NCBI GenBank assembly: GCA_021841985.1
Contig: JAKCCP010000174.1
Span: forward strand, 1-5,805
Direction of reading: 5' to 3'
Length of the DNA: 5,805 bases
From: Pseudomonadota bacterium
GTDB lineage: Bacteria > Pseudomonadota > Alphaproteobacteria > Acetobacterales > Acetobacteraceae
The notes below the pieces were generated by a model. The model ran no database searches, was not told the origin of the DNA, and saw only the letters and a program-made list of their open reading frames with translations. Every line of letters starts with the position of its first letter. The first letter of the stretch is position 1. The position numbers and the translations under genes were made by a program. This document shows, one piece after another, positions 4,580 through 5,805 of this stretch.

Positions 4580-5805
4580 TCAATTTCCCCAATAAACCCC
4601 GGTCACGTCATTCGCCGGGATCGGATCATTGCTCCAGAGTCCATGCAGATGCGCGTTCCAGACGCCAATTTTGGGAAGGACGTAGAGGAAGACATTGGGC
4701 TCGTCGGTGGCGAGCTGGCGCTGCATCTGCCGCAGAAGATCGATCCCGGCCGCCGGGTCGGTGGTTTCGCGATAGCGCGCGAAGAGCGTCTGGAACGCGG
4801 CGTTGTGGTAGTTGAAATAATAGTGATCGCGGGCGTAGATCGCGAGATCGCGGGGCTCGGTGTGGGCGATGATCGTCATGTCGAAATCCGAACGCTTGAA
4901 CACCTGATCGAGCCAGGTCGCCCATTCCATCGGCACCAGATCGACATTGAGCCCGACCTCCTGCAGCATCGCCGCGATCACCTCGCCGCCGCGCCGCGCG
5001 TAAGGCGGCGGCGGGAGCGCGAGCGTGAAACGTGTTCCGGGGGCGATGCCGGCTTCGGCGAGCAGCGCCTTGGCGCGCGCCGGATCATAGGGGTAGGTTG
5101 CGGCGAGGTCGATGAAGCCGGGATCGTTCGGGGTATAATGCGAGCCGATGATCCGCGCCGCGCCCGACATCGTCGCCGTGACCAGCGCGCGGCGGTCGAT
5201 CGCGTAGGCGAGGGCGCGGCGGACGCGGATATCGTCGAAGGGCTTGCGCGCGTTGTTGAGGGCGAGGAGGGTTTTGCCCTCGGTCGCGCCGATGACCACC
5301 GCGAACCGGGAATCGGCGCGGAGCTGGGGCAGGATCTCGGGCGCCGGAAAATTGCCGAAGGCGTCGATATCGCCGGCGAGAAGCGCGGCCGCGGCGGCGG
5401 CGGGATCGGCGATGAATTTGAAGGTCACGGCGGAAAGCCGCGCGGCTTGGCCCCAATAGCCGGCGTACCGCGCGAGTTCGACGCGGTCGCCCTTCACCCA
5501 GCGGGTGAAGCGGAACGGGCCGGTGCCGATCGGAGTGGTCTGGTTTTGTGCCGCCGTTTGGGGCGCGACCATCACCGCGTCGCCCCAGCCGAGGCCGTAG
5601 AGGAAATCCGCGTCCGGCCGCTTGAGGGTGATCACCGCGGTCTCCGGCTCCGGGCAGTCGATCGCCGCGATCGGCTCGAAAATCTCCTTCTGCGCGTTGG
5701 TGCTGTCCGGGGCGCGGGCGCGGTCGAAGGAAAATTTCACGATCGCGCAGTCGAATTGGGTGCCGTCATGGAAAGTGACATGGGGGCGGAGCGCGAAGCG
5801 GAGAT
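4580..5805 (-). CDS. Periplasmic solute-binding protein of a peptide/nickel-type ABC transporter (SBP_bac_5 family), N-terminus beyond the right edge
   Basis: This binding protein captures substrate in the periplasm and delivers it to the two permeases downstream. The 407 visible residues start inside the mature protein with LRFALRPHVTFHDGTQFDCA, the family's conserved 'FHDGxxF' segment, so roughly the first 90-120 residues, including any signal peptide, are missing. Further hallmarks are IGTGPFRFTRWVKGD (92-106) with ARYAGYWG (111-118), FDDIRVRRALAYAIDRRALV in the middle, YPYDPARAKALLAEAG, AMLQEVGLNVDLVPMEW, and a C-terminus ending VYWGN. The GTG at 5740 is not the start, because coding continues upstream in frame to the edge. 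The substrate is not readable from the sequence: family members bind dipeptides, oligopeptides, nickel, heme, opines or sugars. Stop TGA at 4582-4580, then the hairpin spacer before the first permease. Confidence 0.94.
   Translation of the reverse strand, partial: LRFALRPHVTFHDGTQFDCAIVKFSFDRARAPDSTNAQKEIFEPIAAIDCPEPETAVITLKRPDADFLYGLGWGDAVMVAPQTAAQNQTTPIGTGPFRFTRWVKGDRVELARYAGYWGQAARLSAVTFKFIADPAAAAAALLAGDIDAFGNFPAPEILPQLRADSRFAVVIGATEGKTLLALNNARKPFDDIRVRRALAYAIDRRALVTATMSGAARIIGSHYTPNDPGFIDLAATYPYDPARAKALLAEAGIAPGTRFTLALPPPPYARRGGEVIAAMLQEVGLNVDLVPMEWATWLDQVFKRSDFDMTIIAHTEPRDLAIYARDHYYFNYHNAAFQTLFARYRETTDPAAGIDLLRQMQRQLATDEPNVFLYVLPKIGVWNAHLHGLWSNDPIPANDVTGVYWGN

Noticed and set aside
5738..5740. 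GTG as start of the solute-binding protein
   Set aside because: The frame continues upstream with family sequence (LRFALRPHVTFHDGTQFDCAI) to the window edge, so this GTG is an internal valine.
1..5805. CRISPR array, tRNA/rRNA, insertion sequence, phage or defence system
   Set aside because: No regularly spaced repeats, cloverleaf sequences, transposase or integrase motifs were seen. All sizeable coding regions are accounted for by common families.

Overview
The window is a GC-rich (roughly 70% G+C by eye) bacterial segment. Every gene I can support lies on the minus strand, so transcription runs from the right edge to the left. High GC, GC-rich third positions, TGA-dominated stops and a folD/yggT neighbourhood suggest an alphaproteobacterium. 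AT-rich hairpin repeats with a TTTTTG-TTC-poly(T) core suggest the Acetobacteraceae/Rhodospirillales side; that placement is inference from remembered sequence style, not a search.

Right part (4580-5805 down to 2720): the 3' portion of a peptide/nickel-type ABC transporter operon. A periplasmic solute-binding protein of the SBP_bac_5 family enters from the right edge without its N-terminus. A 94-nt spacer packed with three back-to-back hairpins follows, then a DppB-like and a DppC-like permease joined by a TGATG stop/start overlap. No ATPase genes follow; they must lie upstream beyond the edge or elsewhere in the genome. A 15-bp imperfect stem-loop lies just after the second permease.

Middle and left part (2656 down to 58): a compact cluster, yggT - tiny ORF - folD - flavin amine oxidase. 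yggT (small membrane protein) carries an apparent one-base insertion that splits it into two frames; removing one A restores a normal 100-residue protein. A 20-codon ORF between yggT and folD resembles the beginning of a DUF167 protein and may be what remains of that gene. folD (methylene-THF dehydrogenase/cyclohydrolase) overlaps the start of an FAD-dependent amine-oxidase-family gene by four bases (GTGA).

The most distinctive non-coding signal is a pair of related AT-rich hairpins in opposite orientation, one at the left edge and one between the binding-protein and permease genes. Their outer stem pair has changed from G-C to C-G, keeping the stem intact. I see no CRISPR array, tRNA, rRNA, integrase, transposase or clearly novel defence or biosynthetic system; most genes here are ordinary housekeeping or transport genes.
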